Origin: Amycolatopsis thailandensis
GTDB lineage: Bacteria; Actinomycetota; Actinomycetes; Mycobacteriales; Pseudonocardiaceae
NCBI RefSeq assembly: GCF_002234405.1
Contig: NZ_NMQT01000066.1
Location: 1-64,000 of the forward strand
Length of the DNA: 64,000 bases
Direction of reading: 5' to 3'
How positions within the stretch are numbered: the stretch's first letter is position 1; each line of letters starts with the position of its first letter. Under the pieces are notes generated by a model that saw only the letters and a list, made by a program, of their open reading frames with translations, did no database searches and was not told the origin of the DNA. The position numbers and the translations under genes were made by a program. This document shows positions 34,036-47,800 of this stretch, in pieces.

Positions 34036-37000
34036 ATGAGCGACCCCCACCCCTCCCTGCCCCTGACCGCCGGGCAGCGCGGCCTGTGGTTCCGGCTGCA
34101 GCTCGCGCCCGGTTACCGCGGATACAACCAGCGCTATCCCTGGCTGCTTCAAGGAGAACTCGACCTCGAAGCGGTCCGCCTGGCGGTGACCGGGGTGGTG
34201 GCCAGGCACGACGCGTTGAGGACCCGGTTCGTGCTCGAAGGCGACGACCCGATGCGGATCGTCGAGCCGCCGGCCCCCGTCCCGGTCCCCCTCGTCGAGC
34301 TTTCCGGCGGACCGGAACCCGTGACGGAGGCGCTGGACCGGTACGTCGACGCCGAGGGCGTCACCCCGTTCGACCTGACGGCGGGACCGCCACTGCGGGT
34401 CTCGTTGCTTCGGCTGGCCGAAGACCGGCACGTCCTGCTGCTGTCGGTGCACCACCTGGTCTTCGACGGCAGGTCGGCCGGGGTCTTCCGGCGTGAGTTC
34501 GCCGAACTGTACGAGGCGTCGGCGCAAGGCCGGGAAGCCCGCCTCCCCGGACCCGACCGGTCCGGGACGAGCGAGGACGGGGCCGGATCCGCCGGGCAGC
34601 TGGACTATTGGCGTGACCGGCTCGGCGGCCTGGAACCGCTCGCCCTGCGTGGCGATCGGCCACGGCCCGCCGTAAGGTCCGGCGCGGGGGCCATCGCGCG
34701 GGTCTCCCTCGGCGCCGAGGACGCCCGGCTGCTGCGCAAGCTGGGTGGACCGCACCGGGCGACCCTGTTCATGACCGGGCTGACGGCGTTCCAGATCCTG
34801 CTGTCGCGCTTCACCGGACAGCGTGATCTCTCGGTCGGCGTGGCCAGCGCGGGTGGCGCCGGGCCCGCCTCGCCGATCGGGTTCTCCGTCAACACCCTGG
34901 TGATCCGCGCGGATCTGACCGGCGAGCCCGATTTCGGGACGCTTCTGGAACGGACCCGCGACCGGGTGCTGGAAGCCTTCGCCCACGGCGACATCCCGTT
35001 CGAAGAGGTCGTCCGCGAACTGCGCCCCGAACTGGATCCGGGCCGGACCCCGCTGTTCCAAGCCATGTTCGGCGTCGAAAGGCGCGCGAACGACTCGATG
35101 GCCGGGGTCGGGATCGGCTCTTACCCCCTGCGGACACAGGGGGTGAACACCGATCTCGCGGTCTCGCTCGTCCATCGCGACGGCGGGCTCGACATCGAAG
35201 TCACCTACGACACCGAACTGTTCGAACCAGGCTGGGCGAGCCGGTTCGCCGACAGCTACCGGAACCTGCTTTCGGCGCTGGTGTCGGCAGGCACCTCGGC
35301 CGGCATCGAGGATCTGCCGGTGCTCGCCGGGCCGCGGCACGCGCCCCCGGACGGCCCGGCCTCGTCCCCTCCCGAACCGGTGACGGCCTCGTTCGACCGC
35401 TGGGTGACCCGGACTCCCGGCGCACCGGCCGTCGTATGCGGTCCGGTGACCCTCACCTACGCCGAGCTCGACCGGCGCGCGCGCCTGCTCGCCGGGAAAC
35501 TGCGCGCGCTCGGGGCCGGACCCGGCACCCGCGTCGGGGTGTCCGTCTCCCGGTCACCCGGGCTGATCGTCGGTCTGCTGGCCGTTCTGCGCACGGGCGG
35601 GACGTATGTGCCGCTGGACCCGGCCCATCCGGTGTCCCGGACCCGATGGACCCTGGACGACGCCGGGGTGCGCCTTGTCGTCGAGGACGGCCACGGGGCG
35701 ACGGAGCGTTTCGCCGGTGTCGCGCGGGTTTCTCCCACGGTCTCGGACGACGCCCCCGATTTCGCGAGTCCGGCGGAGCCGAGCCGGGCACCCGCCTACC
35801 TGATCTACACCTCCGGTTCCAGCGGAACCCCGAAGGGCGTGGAAGTCGACAGGGACGCTCTCGCCGTCCACCTCCGTGCGGCAGCCGCCGCTTTCGCCGT
35901 GGGGCAGGGCGATCGGATCGCCCAGATCGCCAACTGCGCTTTCGACGTGTCCCTCGAACAGATCCTCGTCCCGCTGGTTTCCGGAGCGGCCTGCGTGATG
36001 ATCGCCGATCCCCGCGCGGCGGACGAGACCGCCGCCGAACTCCTCCGCACCCGCCCGACGGTGCTCAACGTGACCCCGTCCTACGCCGACACACTCCTGG
36101 CCGAACTGGCCGTGCTGGACGGCACCGGCTGGGAGCCCCGGCTTCTCGTGCTCGGAGCGGAAGCCCTGACCGGAGGTCAGCTCACCGGCTGGCGGGCCCG
36201 CTTCCCCTCGGCCCGGGTGGTCAACGCGTACGGCCCGACCGAGGGCGTGGTCACCGCCACCGCGTTCACCGTGCCCGCCGACTGGCCGGACCACGGTGTG
36301 CCGATCGGCACGCCACTGGACGGGCGTGCCGCCCACGTCCTCGACGACCGCCTGCGCCCGGTGCCCCCGGGCGCGACCGGTGAGCTCTACCTCGGCGGCG
36401 ACGCGCTGGCCCGCGGGTACTCCCGGCGCGCGGCGCACACCGCCGAGCGGTTCGTCGCCGCGCCCGGTGGCCGCCGCTGGTATCGCACCGGCGACCTGGT
36501 CCGGCTTCGGGAGAGCGGCGACCTGGAGTTCCTCGGCCGCGCGGACGAGCAGGTCAAGATCCGGGGCCACCGCGTCGAACCCGCCGAGATCGAGTCCGCG
36601 CTGGCGGCGCATCCGGACGCCGGCGCGGTGGTGGTCACCGTCCGGGACGGGCGGCTCGTCGCCCATTTCACCGGCGGCGCCGAGTCGTTGCGGGAATTCG
36701 CCCGCTCGGTCCTGCCCGCCCACCTGGTTCCGGCGTTCTTCGTCCCGGTCGACCGGCTGCCCCTGACGCCCAACGGCAAGGTCGACCGCGCCGCGCTTCC
36801 CGGTCCCGCACCGGAACCCGCCCGCGCTCACCGGCCGCCCGCGACCGCCACCGAACAGACCGTCGCGAAGGTCTGGCAGGACCTACTGGCCGTGCCACAG
36901 GTGGGCCGCGACGACGACTTCTTCGCCCTGGGCGGGCATTCCCTCACCGCGGGTCGGATGATCGCGCGCCTGCGGGCCGAACTCGGGACCTCGGTGGGTA

Positions 37001-40000
37001 TGGCCGCGCTGTTCCGGCACCGGACCCTCACCGAGTTCGCCGCGGCGACCGAGGGGGCCGCCTCCCGGCGACCGGTCACCGGTCCGGACACCGAGCTTCT
37101 CTCGGCGAACGAACGACGGCTGCTGCTGGCCCACGAACTCGATCCCGACAGCGCCGAGTACGTCATCACCCTCGCGTACACAGTGGACGGACCGCTGGAC
37201 GAGAACGCGCTTCGGCGAGCCCTCACCGCACTGGTCGGACGGCATCCCGCCCTGCGCACCCGCTACCGGATCGGCGCCGGGGAACCGGTCCGGCTGATCG
37301 CCCCGCCCGGCCCGGCCGAGTTACGCGTCCTCGACCCGCCCCACGCCGGGCCGGAGGCGTTCCTCGCCGCCGAGGCGGCGGCCCCGATCGACGTGGAGAC
37401 CGGTCCGCCGGTGCGGTTTTCCCTGATGCGCAACGGTTCCGCGCCCTCGATCTTCGTCGTCGCGGTGCATCACATCGTGTTCGACGGCTGGTCCGCCCAG
37501 GTCTTCCTGAACGACCTCGCCGAGGCGTACGCCGGGCGTGACCGCGCGGGCGACGCGGCGCGGGTCGCCGACTTCGCGTCCTGGCAGCGGCAAGTCCTGC
37601 TCCCGGCCGAAGCGACGCGGCTGCGCCGGTTCTGGGCGGATCGGCTACAGGGCGTCGGCCCGCTCGTGCTCCCGACGGATCGCCCACGTCCTCCGCTGCG
37701 CTCCACCGCGGGCGCGGTGTGGCGGTTCACCGTCCCCGCTTCCCTGCGCTCGACAGTGGAGGAGACCGCCGCCGCGCGGGGGATCACGCCGTTCGTGCTC
37801 GGCCTGGCCGCCTGGCAGGTCACGCTGGCCAGACTCGGCGGGCGGCACGATTTCGCCGTCGGCACGGTCTCGGCCAACCGCGAACGGCCCGAATTCGACG
37901 GTCTGATCGGCTGCCTGGTCAACACCGTGGCCATCCGCGCCGATCTCGCCGACTCACCGGAAGACCTGCTCCGCCGCACCAGAGACCAGGTCGTCGACGC
38001 GCTTTCCGGCCAGGATCTCCCGTTCGACGAGGTCGTCCGCGCGGTGGGCGGACGACGGGACCCGGGCAGGCATCCGCTGTACCAGACGATGTTCACCCTG
38101 GAGCACCGGCCGGCGCCGCCCCGGCTGGGGGACGCGACCCTGCGCCGGGTGCCGCCGCCGTACGCGGCGGCCAAGGAAGACATCACCCTTTCGCTCGTCT
38201 TCGACGAGGGCACCGCCGGGATCGCGGCCGCGCTGACCTACGCGACGAGCCTCTTCGACGAAGCCAGCGTCGCGCGGATGGCCGAAGGCTTCGTGCGTGC
38301 GCTGGAAGACATCACCGGCGGTGTCGACCTCGAACTCGGCCGCTCCGCTCCCGCCGTCAGGGTGTCCACCGAGACACCGCGCCGGACCGGCCGGGCACCC
38401 CGGACCCGGATGGAACGGGCCTTGGCCGGGATCTGGGCGGAAATCCTCGGCCACCCCGAGGTCGGGATCGACGAGAACTTCTTCGACCTCGGCGGCGATT
38501 CGCTGCTGGCAGGCAAGATCGCCGCCCGCGCCCGCGGCGAACTCGGGGCGGGGCTGCGGCTGCGCGACCTGTTCGAATACCCCACCGTCGCCGCGGTCGC
38601 CGCGCGGATCGCCGACATACCGAAGCCGGCGGCCGGGCCGAAGCCTTCCCCCGCCGTCGAGCGCCGCCGCGAACTGTCTTCGGGCGAGCGGCGGCTGTGG
38701 CTGGCTCAGAGCTTGGATCCGGGCAGCCTCGAATACACCGTGCCACTGGTGTACCGGCTGCCCGCCGAGGTCGACGTCGCCGCCTTGAGCGGCGCGCTTA
38801 CCGAGATCGTGCGTCGGCACGAGATCCTGCGCACGCGGTACGCGGTCGACGGAGAGGAGCCCGTCGCGCTCGTGGATCCGCCCACGCCCGTGACCGTCGA
38901 AGTGCTGGACGTCGGTCGTCTCGACGACGCCGTCGAGGCCGAGCTGCGCCGTCCGTTCGACCTCGCGGCCCGGCCACCGCTGCGGATCCGCGTCCTGCGT
39001 TCCCCGGACGGCGGGCGGCGGCTCGTCGTCTCGATGCACCACATCGCGGTCGATGGCTGGTCGGTGGCGGTGTTCCTGCGAGAACTGGCCCTGTTCACCG
39101 CGGGCGGGAAAGCACCGGAACCGGCCCGCCGGTTCGCCGATCACGTCCGCTGGGAACGGTCCGCCCTCGAAGCCGGTCTCCTGGCCGGATCCGAGGAGTT
39201 CTGGCGCACCGAGCTGGCCGGTGTGGAACCACTCGCCCTGCCCACCGATTACCCCCGGCCCGCGTCGCGTTCGGCGAACGGGGACGTCGTGCGGTTCACG
39301 ATCCCCGCCGGGCTGCGCGAGCGGGCCGAGGCGCTCAGCCGCCGCCATGGCGTCACGCTGTTCATGACCGGTCTGGCGGCGTTCCACGTCCTGCTGTCGC
39401 GGTGGAGCGGTCAGCACGACGTCACCGCGGCGATCACGGGAGCCCATCGCGATCACGCCGAATACGCCGACGTGATGGGCTACTTCGCCACCACCGTGGT
39501 CATCCGGGCCGACCTGGGCGAGGATCCGCCCTTCTCGGCGCTCCTGGCACACACCCGCGAACGGGTCCTCACCGCGCTGGGCCACCAGGCACTCCCGTTC
39601 GACCGCGTGGTCCGCGCTGTCGCCCCACCCCGTGATCCGAGCCGGACCCCGCTCTACCAAGCCATGTTCGCGCTGGAAACGGGGACGACGGAACTGCGGC
39701 TCGGTGGGGCCACCGCGGTGCGACTACCGCTGAAGACGTTGTCCGCCAAGGAAGACCTCGGGCTCACGCTCGCCGAAGACACCACGACCGGCGACCTCGT
39801 CGGGCATCTGGTCTACGCCACCGACCTGTTCGACCGGGCGACGGCGGCCCGGCTGGCGGAAAGCTACGCCGTACTCCTCGCCGGAGCCGTCACCGCACCG
39901 GACACCCCGGTCCGCGACCTTCCCGTGCTCTCCGACGGCGAATGGGCGCGAGTGACCGGGCTGCGCGCCCCGGCGCCGGAGTCCCCGCCATCGGTCCACC

Positions 40001-41796
40001 TCGCGTTCGAGCGGCAGGTCCTGAAGACACCGGACCGGGCGGCGGTCCGGTTCGACGGCGTGGACACCGGTTACGCCGAGCTGAACCGGCGCGCCAACCG
40101 CCTCGCCCACCGGCTCCGCGCCGCGGGCGCCGGTCCGGAGGTCACCGTCGCCGTCTGCCTCCCCCGGTCCGCGGACACCGTCGCCGCCCTGCTCGCCGTA
40201 CTGAAGTCGGGCGGCACCTACCTCCCGCTCGACCCGGCGTACCCCGACGAGCGGTTGCGCTGGACACTGACCGACACCGCGGCCGCCGTGCTGGTCTGCA
40301 CCGGCGAGGTCGCCGCGCGGTTCGACGGGCTGGGCCTGTCCGTCGTGCGCACGGACGTCCTCGACGACGTCGCTCCCGACGGGAACCCGGAACCCCGGGG
40401 AGGACCCCGCGACGCCGCCTACGTGATCCACACCTCCGGCTCGACCGGGACCCCCAAAGGCGTGGTGGTCGAGCACCGTTCCCTCGCCGCGCACTGCCAG
40501 GCCGCACGGGAGCTCTACGACCTCGACGGCGACCGGGTCCTGCAGCTGGCCTCGACCAGTTTCGACGCGTCGCTGGAACAGATCCTGCCCGCGCTGACCT
40601 CGGGGTCGACCGTGGTGCTGCGCGGGGACGGCGTGCTCGGCGCGGCCGAACTGGCCACCGCGCTCGCCGACGGCGGGATCACGGTGTGCGAGCTGACCCC
40701 GGCCTACTGGGAGGATTTGGTGACCGTGCTCGCCGACGGGATCCACCCGGCTCCCCCGGCGTTGCGGCTGCTCGTGCTCGGCGGCGACACCGTGCCCGCC
40801 GGGACGCTGCGCCGCTGGCTCGCGGCCACGGACGTCCCGGTGGTCAACACCTACGGCCCGACCGAATCCACCATCACCGCGACGGCCTTCACCGCGCACC
40901 GCGACTGGACCGGCGAGCGGGTACCGATCGGCGTGCCGTTCCCCGGCCGCGAGGTTCACCTGCTCGACGCGCGGCTCGCCCCGGTTCCCGGTGGGGTCGT
41001 CGGGGAGATGTACCTGGGCGGTGCCGGAGTGGCCCGGGGCTATCTGGGCCGTCCCTCTCTCACCGCGCGACGGTTCGTCGCCGATCCGTTCGGGCCGCCC
41101 GGTTCCCGGCTGTACCGCACCGGTGACCTGGCCCGGCTCGGACCGGACGGCACGCTGGAGTTCCACGGCCGGGCCGACCGGCAGGTCAAGATCCGCGGGT
41201 TCCGGATCGAACCCGGCGAGATCGAGTCGGCCCTCACCGCGCACCCCGCGGTGCGCGCGGCCGCGGTGATCGCCCGCGAAGACGTGCTGGGAGACCGGAA
41301 ACTGACCGCGTACCTGACCGGGGAACCCGTCGGCACCGCCGACCTGCGCCGTTTCCTGACTTCGAGGCTGCCCGGGCACCTGGTCCCGTCGGCCTTCGTC
41401 CCGTTGGCGGAACTGCCCCTGACCACCAACGGGAAGCTCGACGAAACCCGCTTGCCCGCACCCGCCGACCACTTCACGCCACCGGAAGTCGTCCCCGAGA
41501 CACCCACCGAACAGGCCGTGGCCAGGATCTTCGCGGAGGTACTCGGTGTCCCCGACGTGGGCGCGCTGGACGACTTCTTCGGCCTGGGCGGGCATTCGCT
41601 GGCGGCGAACCGCGTGTGTGCCCGTGCCCACGCGGCGTTCGGCATCGAGCTCCCGCTGCCTTCGGTGTTCCGGCATCCGACGGTTCGCGACCTGGCCACC
41701 GTGGTGGAGGAGCTGGTGTGGGCACGGGTGCGGGACATGACCGACGAGGAGATCGCCCAGGCGGTAGCCACGCACTCCGAGACCAAGGACCGGTGA
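34036..41796 (+). CDS. NRPS1: C-A-T / C-T / C-A-T
   Basis: A 2586-residue nonribosomal peptide synthetase with three modules. Module 1: C (HHLVFDG at 139), A (A3 at 591, YGPTE at 732, A10 Lys 915), T (GGHS, Ser 969). Module 2: C (HHIVFDG at 1145) followed directly by T (GGDS, Ser 1489), with no A domain. Module 3: C (HHIAVDG at 1668), A (A3 at 2129, YGPTE at 2273, A10 Lys 2467), T (Ser 2521). Pocket codes by eye are DVENVGAVTK (A1) and DAEEVGTITK (A2); both have Glu at position 239, suggesting polar or basic residues, but no confident match. It begins with a C domain, so the first substrate may be an acyl chain or an externally loaded carrier. The C-terminal [11 protein letters not shown] helix is probably a docking element. 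No epimerisation domain is present. The next gene starts 4 nt downstream. Confidence 0.95.
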   Translation: MSDPHPSLPLTAGQRGLWFRLQLAPGYRGYNQRYPWLLQGELDLEAVRLAVTGVVARHDALRTRFVLEGDDPMRIVEPPAPVPVPLVELSGGPEPVTEALDRYVDAEGVTPFDLTAGPPLRVSLLRLAEDRHVLLLSVHHLVFDGRSAGVFRREFAELYEASAQGREARLPGPDRSGTSEDGAGSAGQLDYWRDRLGGLEPLALRGDRPRPAVRSGAGAIARVSLGAEDARLLRKLGGPHRATLFMTGLTAFQILLSRFTGQRDLSVGVASAGGAGPASPIGFSVNTLVIRADLTGEPDFGTLLERTRDRVLEAFAHGDIPFEEVVRELRPELDPGRTPLFQAMFGVERRANDSMAGVGIGSYPLRTQGVNTDLAVSLVHRDGGLDIEVTYDTELFEPGWASRFADSYRNLLSALVSAGTSAGIEDLPVLAGPRHAPPDGPASSPPEPVTASFDRWVTRTPGAPAVVCGPVTLTYAELDRRARLLAGKLRALGAGPGTRVGVSVSRSPGLIVGLLAVLRTGGTYVPLDPAHPVSRTRWTLDDAGVRLVVEDGHGATERFAGVARVSPTVSDDAPDFASPAEPSRAPAYLIYTSGSSGTPKGVEVDRDALAVHLRAAAAAFAVGQGDRIAQIANCAFDVSLEQILVPLVSGAACVMIADPRAADETAAELLRTRPTVLNVTPSYADTLLAELAVLDGTGWEPRLLVLGAEALTGGQLTGWRARFPSARVVNAYGPTEGVVTATAFTVPADWPDHGVPIGTPLDGRAAHVLDDRLRPVPPGATGELYLGGDALARGYSRRAAHTAERFVAAPGGRRWYRTGDLVRLRESGDLEFLGRADEQVKIRGHRVEPAEIESALAAHPDAGAVVVTVRDGRLVAHFTGGAESLREFARSVLPAHLVPAFFVPVDRLPLTPNGKVDRAALPGPAPEPARAHRPPATATEQTVAKVWQDLLAVPQVGRDDDFFALGGHSLTAGRMIARLRAELGTSVGMAALFRHRTLTEFAAATEGAASRRPVTGPDTELLSANERRLLLAHELDPDSAEYVITLAYTVDGPLDENALRRALTALVGRHPALRTRYRIGAGEPVRLIAPPGPAELRVLDPPHAGPEAFLAAEAAAPIDVETGPPVRFSLMRNGSAPSIFVVAVHHIVFDGWSAQVFLNDLAEAYAGRDRAGDAARVADFASWQRQVLLPAEATRLRRFWADRLQGVGPLVLPTDRPRPPLRSTAGAVWRFTVPASLRSTVEETAAARGITPFVLGLAAWQVTLARLGGRHDFAVGTVSANRERPEFDGLIGCLVNTVAIRADLADSPEDLLRRTRDQVVDALSGQDLPFDEVVRAVGGRRDPGRHPLYQTMFTLEHRPAPPRLGDATLRRVPPPYAAAKEDITLSLVFDEGTAGIAAALTYATSLFDEASVARMAEGFVRALEDITGGVDLELGRSAPAVRVSTETPRRTGRAPRTRMERALAGIWAEILGHPEVGIDENFFDLGGDSLLAGKIAARARGELGAGLRLRDLFEYPTVAAVAARIADIPKPAAGPKPSPAVERRRELSSGERRLWLAQSLDPGSLEYTVPLVYRLPAEVDVAALSGALTEIVRRHEILRTRYAVDGEEPVALVDPPTPVTVEVLDVGRLDDAVEAELRRPFDLAARPPLRIRVLRSPDGGRRLVVSMHHIAVDGWSVAVFLRELALFTAGGKAPEPARRFADHVRWERSALEAGLLAGSEEFWRTELAGVEPLALPTDYPRPASRSANGDVVRFTIPAGLRERAEALSRRHGVTLFMTGLAAFHVLLSRWSGQHDVTAAITGAHRDHAEYADVMGYFATTVVIRADLGEDPPFSALLAHTRERVLTALGHQALPFDRVVRAVAPPRDPSRTPLYQAMFALETGTTELRLGGATAVRLPLKTLSAKEDLGLTLAEDTTTGDLVGHLVYATDLFDRATAARLAESYAVLLAGAVTAPDTPVRDLPVLSDGEWARVTGLRAPAPESPPSVHLAFERQVLKTPDRAAVRFDGVDTGYAELNRRANRLAHRLRAAGAGPEVTVAVCLPRSADTVAALLAVLKSGGTYLPLDPAYPDERLRWTLTDTAAAVLVCTGEVAARFDGLGLSVVRTDVLDDVAPDGNPEPRGGPRDAAYVIHTSGSTGTPKGVVVEHRSLAAHCQAARELYDLDGDRVLQLASTSFDASLEQILPALTSGSTVVLRGDGVLGAAELATALADGGITVCELTPAYWEDLVTVLADGIHPAPPALRLLVLGGDTVPAGTLRRWLAATDVPVVNTYGPTESTITATAFTAHRDWTGERVPIGVPFPGREVHLLDARLAPVPGGVVGEMYLGGAGVARGYLGRPSLTARRFVADPFGPPGSRLYRTGDLARLGPDGTLEFHGRADRQVKIRGFRIEPGEIESALTAHPAVRAAAVIAREDVLGDRKLTAYLTGEPVGTADLRRFLTSRLPGHLVPSAFVPLAELPLTTNGKLDETRLPAPADHFTPPEVVPETPTEQAVARIFAEVLGVPDVGALDDFFGLGGHSLAANRVCARAHAAFGIELPLPSVFRHPTVRDLATVVEELVWARVRDMTDEEIAQAVATHSETKDR

Positions 41797-41800
41797 CACG

Positions 41801-44800
41801 ATGACGGATTCCGACGCGACCGAGCTGCGGGCCCGCCTCGCCGGAATGCTCCTCGGTGGCAACTCCCCCGGCCGGGTTTCCCCGGTGCGGCAGGCCGGAC
41901 CGCTGCGCGCGACCCCGGCCCAGACCGGGTTGTGGTTCCACGACGAGCTGTTCGGCGGCAGCGCGGCCTATACCGTTCCCCTCGCCCTGCACGTTCCGGG
42001 ACCGCTGTCGCCGGCTCGCGTCCGTGCTGCCACGGACGCGCTCGTCGCCCGGCACGACGCCCTGCGCACCCGGTTCGCCTACCGCGACGGTGAAGTGTGG
42101 CAGGACGTGCGTCCGGATCCGGCCGCTTCCGTCGCGGTGCACGAGGTGAGCGGGCTGCGGGCCGCCGGAGACCTGATCCGCGACCTGGTCGCCGAGCCGC
42201 TCGACCTCGCCGAAGGGCCGCTGTTCGAGACCGCCGTCCTCCGGCTCGCCGACGGCGGGCACGTCCTCGTGTTCCGTGTCCACCACGCCGTGTTCGACGG
42301 CTGGTCCGCGAACATCCTGCTCCGCGAGTTCACCGAGCTGTACCACCGGCGGTCGCTCCCGCCGGCCACACTCCGGTTCGCCGATTTCGCGCATCGGCAG
42401 CACGCGCTGATCGAAGGTCCGGAAGGCGAACGGCGGCTGAGGTTCTGGAAACAGGAACTGGACGGAGTTCCGGCGCTTGACCTGCCCGCCGACCGGCCCC
42501 GGTCCACCGAGCGTTCGGACCGGGGCGCGCTGGCCGCCTTCACGATCGAACCCGCGGTGGCCGACGCCCTCGGCACGCTCGCCCGAGCGCACGGCTGCAC
42601 CCTGTTCATGGCCGGGATGGCCGCCTTCCAGGTGCTGCTCGGCCGCTTCTGCGGGCAGGACGACGTCGTGGTGGGCACCGCGACGGCCAACCGCCCCGGA
42701 ACCGGTTACGAGGACGTCATCGGGTTCTTCGCCAACACGGTCTTGATTCGCGGGGATCTCTCCGGGGAACCGGATTTCGCCGGTCTTCTCGGCCGCACTC
42801 GCGAGCGGTGCCTTGCCGCCTTCGAGCACCAGGACCTGCCCTTCGAACACCTGGCTCGGGAGTTGCGGCCAGGCCGGGATCCCTTGTGCCAGGCGGTGTT
42901 CAACCTCGACGCCGAGGTTCCGCCGCCGAGCCCGGAGTTCGACGGGGTCCCGGCCGAACCGCTGGGTTTCACCACGGACACGGCCAAGTTCGACCTCGTG
43001 CTGAGCCTCTCCCGCGAACGGTCCGGCGGGTTCAGAGGGTCGCTGGAGTACTCGACCGACCTGTTCGACCGGGAGACCGCCGCCAGGATGGCCCGCGGGT
43101 ACGCCGAACTGCTCGGCCGGATCGCGCGGGACGCGACGGCGCCGATCGGTTCGCTGCCGGTGCTGCCCGCCGCCGAGGAGAAGCTGCTGGCGGCCGGTTT
43201 CGACGGCGGACCGGATCCGGCCGGATCGCTCGTGCACACCGTGTTCCGGGAGCGGATGCCGGAGGACGCGGACGCGGTCGCCGTCGTCTGCGGGGACGAG
43301 GAACTGACCTATCGCGACCTCGACCTCCGGGCGAACCGGCTCGCGAACCGGCTGCTGGCGCTGGGGGTCCGCCGGGGTGACCGGGTCGCGATCGGACTGC
43401 CCCGGTCGGTGGACCTGGCGGTCGCCGCGCTCGGCGTCCTGCGGGCCGGCGCCGCCTACGTCCCGCTCGATCTGGCGCATCCCGAGGCGAGACTGCGTTT
43501 CGCACTGTCCGATGTGGACGCGAGGGTGCTGGTCACCCGGAGCGGGACCGCGACCGGGGAACTGCTCGCCGGCCGGGCGACGGTGGAGATACGGCTGGAC
43601 GACGACACGACGGCGGAGTATCCCGCACACGATCCCGGTGTGCCGCTGAAGCCCGAAGACCTGGCGTATGTGATCCACACGTCCGGCTCCACCGGCGTGC
43701 CCAAGGGTGTCGGCGTCACGCACGCCAACGTGACCACCCTGATCGAGGCCAACCGTGAGACATTGCCCAGTTCGCCCGCCGACGTCTGGGCGTGTGCGCA
43801 TTCGTTCGCCTTCGACTTCTCCGTCTGGGAACTATGGGGCGCGCTGCTCTCCGGCGGTCGAGTGGTCATCGCCCCGGCCGAAACGGTGCGCGCTCCCGAG
43901 GCGTTCGCGGACCTGATCGTCCGCACCGGGGTCACCGTGCTCAGCCAGACTCCCACGGCCTTCGGCCATCTCGGCCCGGCGCTCTCGGCCCGCCAGGCGG
44001 AACTGCGCCTGCGCCGGGTGGTGTTCGGCGGCGAAGCGCTCGCGCCGTCCGAACTGGCGGACTGGACCGATCGTCCGGGCCTCGGCCAGGTCGAACTGGT
44101 CAACATGTACGGGATCACCGAGACCACCGTGCACGTGACCCTGCACCGGCTCACCGCGGCGGATCTGCCGGTACCGGTCAGTCCCGTTGGCGGGCCGTTC
44201 CCTGGCCGCCGGATCCATGTCCTCGACGAGCGGCTGCGGCCGGTCCCGCCTGGTGTGCGGGGCGAGCTGTACATCGCGGGAGCGGGCCTGGCCCGCGGTT
44301 ACCTCGGCCGCCCGGCTCTGACGGCGGCGCGGTTCGTCGCCGATCCGTTCGGTCCGCCCGGTTCCCGGCTGTACCGCAGCGGGGACCTGGCGCGGAGGCG
44401 CGCGGACGGCACGCTCGAGTACCTGGGGCGCTCCGATCAGCAGGTCAAGATCCGCGGGTTCCGGGTGGAGCCGGGCGAGGTGGAGAGCGCGCTCGCCCGG
44501 ATCGACGGCGTCCGCGCGGCGGTCGTGACCGCCCGGCCCGACGGGTACGGCACCCATCGCCTGATCGCCTACCTCACCGGTGACCGTCGTCCCGTCGGCG
44601 AGACGCGGGCCCGGCTCCGGAAGGACCTGCCCGACCATCTGGTGCCCTCGATGTTCGTCTGGCTCGACGAGTTCCCGCTGACCGCCAACGGAAAGGTCGA
44701 CCACGCCCGGCTGCCCGAGCCGGACCGCGCCCACCCGGACCCCACGGGCACGGGACCGGCCCCGCGGACCCCGGCCGAGCGGCGGGTGGCGGCCGTGTTC

Positions 44801-47800
44801 GCCGAGGTGCTGGGCGTCGGCCGGGTCGGCGCCGACGACGACTTCTTCGACCTGGGCGGTGATTCGATCCTGGCGCTGCGGGTGGCCGGGCGCGCCGCGG
44901 AGGAGGGCCTGCGGATCAGCGTGCACGACCTGTTCCGGCACCGGACGGTCGCCGCGCTGGCCGGGGCCGCGCCGACGGCGGACGGGCCGCGTCCGGAGGT
45001 GACCCCGTTCAGCCTGCTGACACCCGAGGATCGCCGGCGTCTGCCCGAGGGGCTGGCCGACGCCTATCCGCAGACGATGATGCAGCGCGCCATCCTCTAC
45101 GAGATGACCGCGAGGCCCGGACGGACGCCGTATCACAACGTCACCGGTTTCCTGGTGGACCATTTCACGCCGTTCTCCCGCGACGCGCTGGACCGGGCTG
45201 TGGCGGAACTGGTGGCCCGCCACGAAATCCTGCGGACGTCACTGGCGCCGGGCGGATTCGGCGAACCGCTCGCGCTGGTGCATCCGCGCGGCGCGCACCG
45301 GCCGCACGTGGTGGATCTTCGTGCGCTCCCCGAAGAGCAGCGCGAAGCCGCGTACACCGAGTTCTTCCGGCAGGAGAGCGTCACCCCGCTCGATCTGGAC
45401 CGGCCGCCGTTGCTGCGCCTGGCCGTGCACCGCATGACCGACCGGTGGGCCCGGCTGACCGTCACCGACAACCACGCGATCATCGACGGCTGGAGCCTGA
45501 CCTCCCTGCTGGCCGACCTGCGGGAGCTTTACGACGCCGGGGTCACCGGCAGGACGGTGCCCGAGTTCCGGCCGCCGCCACCGTTCGCCGAGTACGTCGC
45601 GCTCGAAGCGCGGGCCAAGAAGTCCTTCGAGGCGCGGGAATATTGGGCCGGTCAGGCGCGGACGCTCACCCCCGCGACCCTGCCGAAGCCCGACCCCGAA
45701 CCCGGGGACGACCAAGGCGTCCACGAGATCGAGCTGTCGCTGGAGGAGCTGACCGAACGCCTGCGCGCCGCCGCCGCGGCCGCCGGGGTACCGCTCAAGA
45801 CGGTGATGATCGCGGCGCACCTGCGCGCTCTTCAGATCCTCTCGGGTACCACGGCGGTATCGACCGGGCTGACCTGCAACGGCCGCCCCGAGCTGCCGGG
45901 CGCCGAGCGGATGCGCGGACTGTTCCTGACCCTCGCGCCGTTCGGCGTCACCGAAACGCCCGCGACCTGGCGCGAGTTCCTGCGCGCGGTGTTCGCGAAG
46001 GAACGCGACATCCAGCCGTACCGCCGCTACCCGACCGCGTCGATGGCCAGGGACCGGGGCCATCGGGTCATCACCACACTGGTCAACTACGTCAGCTTCC
46101 ACAACATCGGCGCGGAGGTCTCCGACGACATGCGGGAGGTCGCCTATACCGACCTGCCGCTGGCCGTCACCTTCCACCCCCGGCTGATGACGCTCCAGGC
46201 CGACAAGGCGCTCCTCTCCCCGGCTCAGGCCGAAGCCGTGGCCAGGCTCCATCTGACCGTGCTGACGGCCATCGCCGACGGCGGCCCCGGGCCGTTCGGT
46301 TCGGCGTTCCTCGGCGAAGACGACGTGCAGCCGCTGACCGGCCCCGCCACTCTCCCTCGGGAAACCACCCTGCACGAGGCCTTCCGTGCGCAGGCCCGTC
46401 GGACACCCGACCGTGTCGCGATCGCGCCCGCGCTGTCCTACGCCGAATTGGACCGTCGATCCGATGCCGTGGCGGCGGATCTCGCCGGGCGCGGCGTCCG
46501 GCCCGGTGTCCCGGTGGGAGTGTTCGTCCCGGAACCGGCGGAGCGGGCGGTCGCCTGGCTCGGGGTGCTGAAGGCGGGCGCGGCCGTGGTCCCGCTCGCG
46601 GGCGCCTCGTTGCCCGCCGGATGCGAGGCACGGGCGGTGGTGTCCACCGTCGCCGAAGCGTCCTTCGGCCCGGTTCCCGTCCATCCTTTGACGGACGGGG
46701 CGTCGGCGGCACCGTTCACCGTGGTCACGGGGGACCTCGCCGTCGGAGCGCACTCGCATCGGGCGGTCCTCAGCCGCGTCGCCCCTACGGCGAAGGTGAG
46801 CTTGAACCTCGGGCCGAACGACGACGTGGACGCGTTCTGGGGACCGTTGCTGGGCGGCGGCCGGTTCGTGCCCGGGCCCGCTACCCCGCCCGACGCCGGA
46901 CAGACGCGAGCGTCGATCGCGCGGCACCGGGTCAGGCGGCTGACCCTCACGGCCACCCTGGGCGCCCGGCTGCTCGACGAAGACCCGCATTGTCTGTCCG
47001 AAGTGGACGAACTGTGGGTGAGCGGGGAACTGCCGCCGTGGTGCCTGGACGTCCTCCCGGACGGGATCACCGTCGTCACCGGGTACGGCAGTCCCGAAGC
47101 CGGGCATTTCGCCGCTCGTAAAGAGAACCCGGGTGCAGCGGGATACCGGCCGGCGCCGGGGGTACGGATCACCGTGCTCGACGGGCAGGGCCTTCCGGCA
47201 CCCGCCGGGGTCACCGGTGAGATCCATCTGGCCGATCATCCCGGCGGACGCCCGGTCCGCACCGGCGATCTCGGCTGGATCGACGGGAACCGCACACTCC
47301 GCGTCCTCGGTCCCGTGGGGCACCAGGTCCGCGTGCGGGGCGTCCGGGCCGACACCGCCCGGATCCGGACTGTCCTGTGCCGCCACCCGCAAGTGCGCGA
47401 CGCGCTGGTGATGCCGGTCGAGGGGCGCCTGACCGCCTACTTGACCGGTTCCCGCGCCGATCTGCGGCAGTTCGCCGCCGAACATCTGCCCGGGTCCCTC
47501 GTGCCCGAGGCGTGGACCTGGCTCGATGCCTTCCCGCTGTCTTCCGGCGGGCTCGTCGACGTCGGCGGGCTTCCCCTGCCGGAACCCGATCGGAAGGAGA
47601 CCCGGCCGCGTGTCGCCGCCGCGTCGGCGACCGAGAGCACGCTCGCCACGATCTGGGCGGAGGTGCTGGATCTGGACGAAGTGGGGGTCACCGACGACTT
47701 CTTCGAGCTCGGCGGCGACTCGATGACCCTGCTGGACATGCGCTCGGCGGCCCAGCACGCCGGCATCGTCCTGACCGTCCCGATGGTGCTGGAGCATCCG

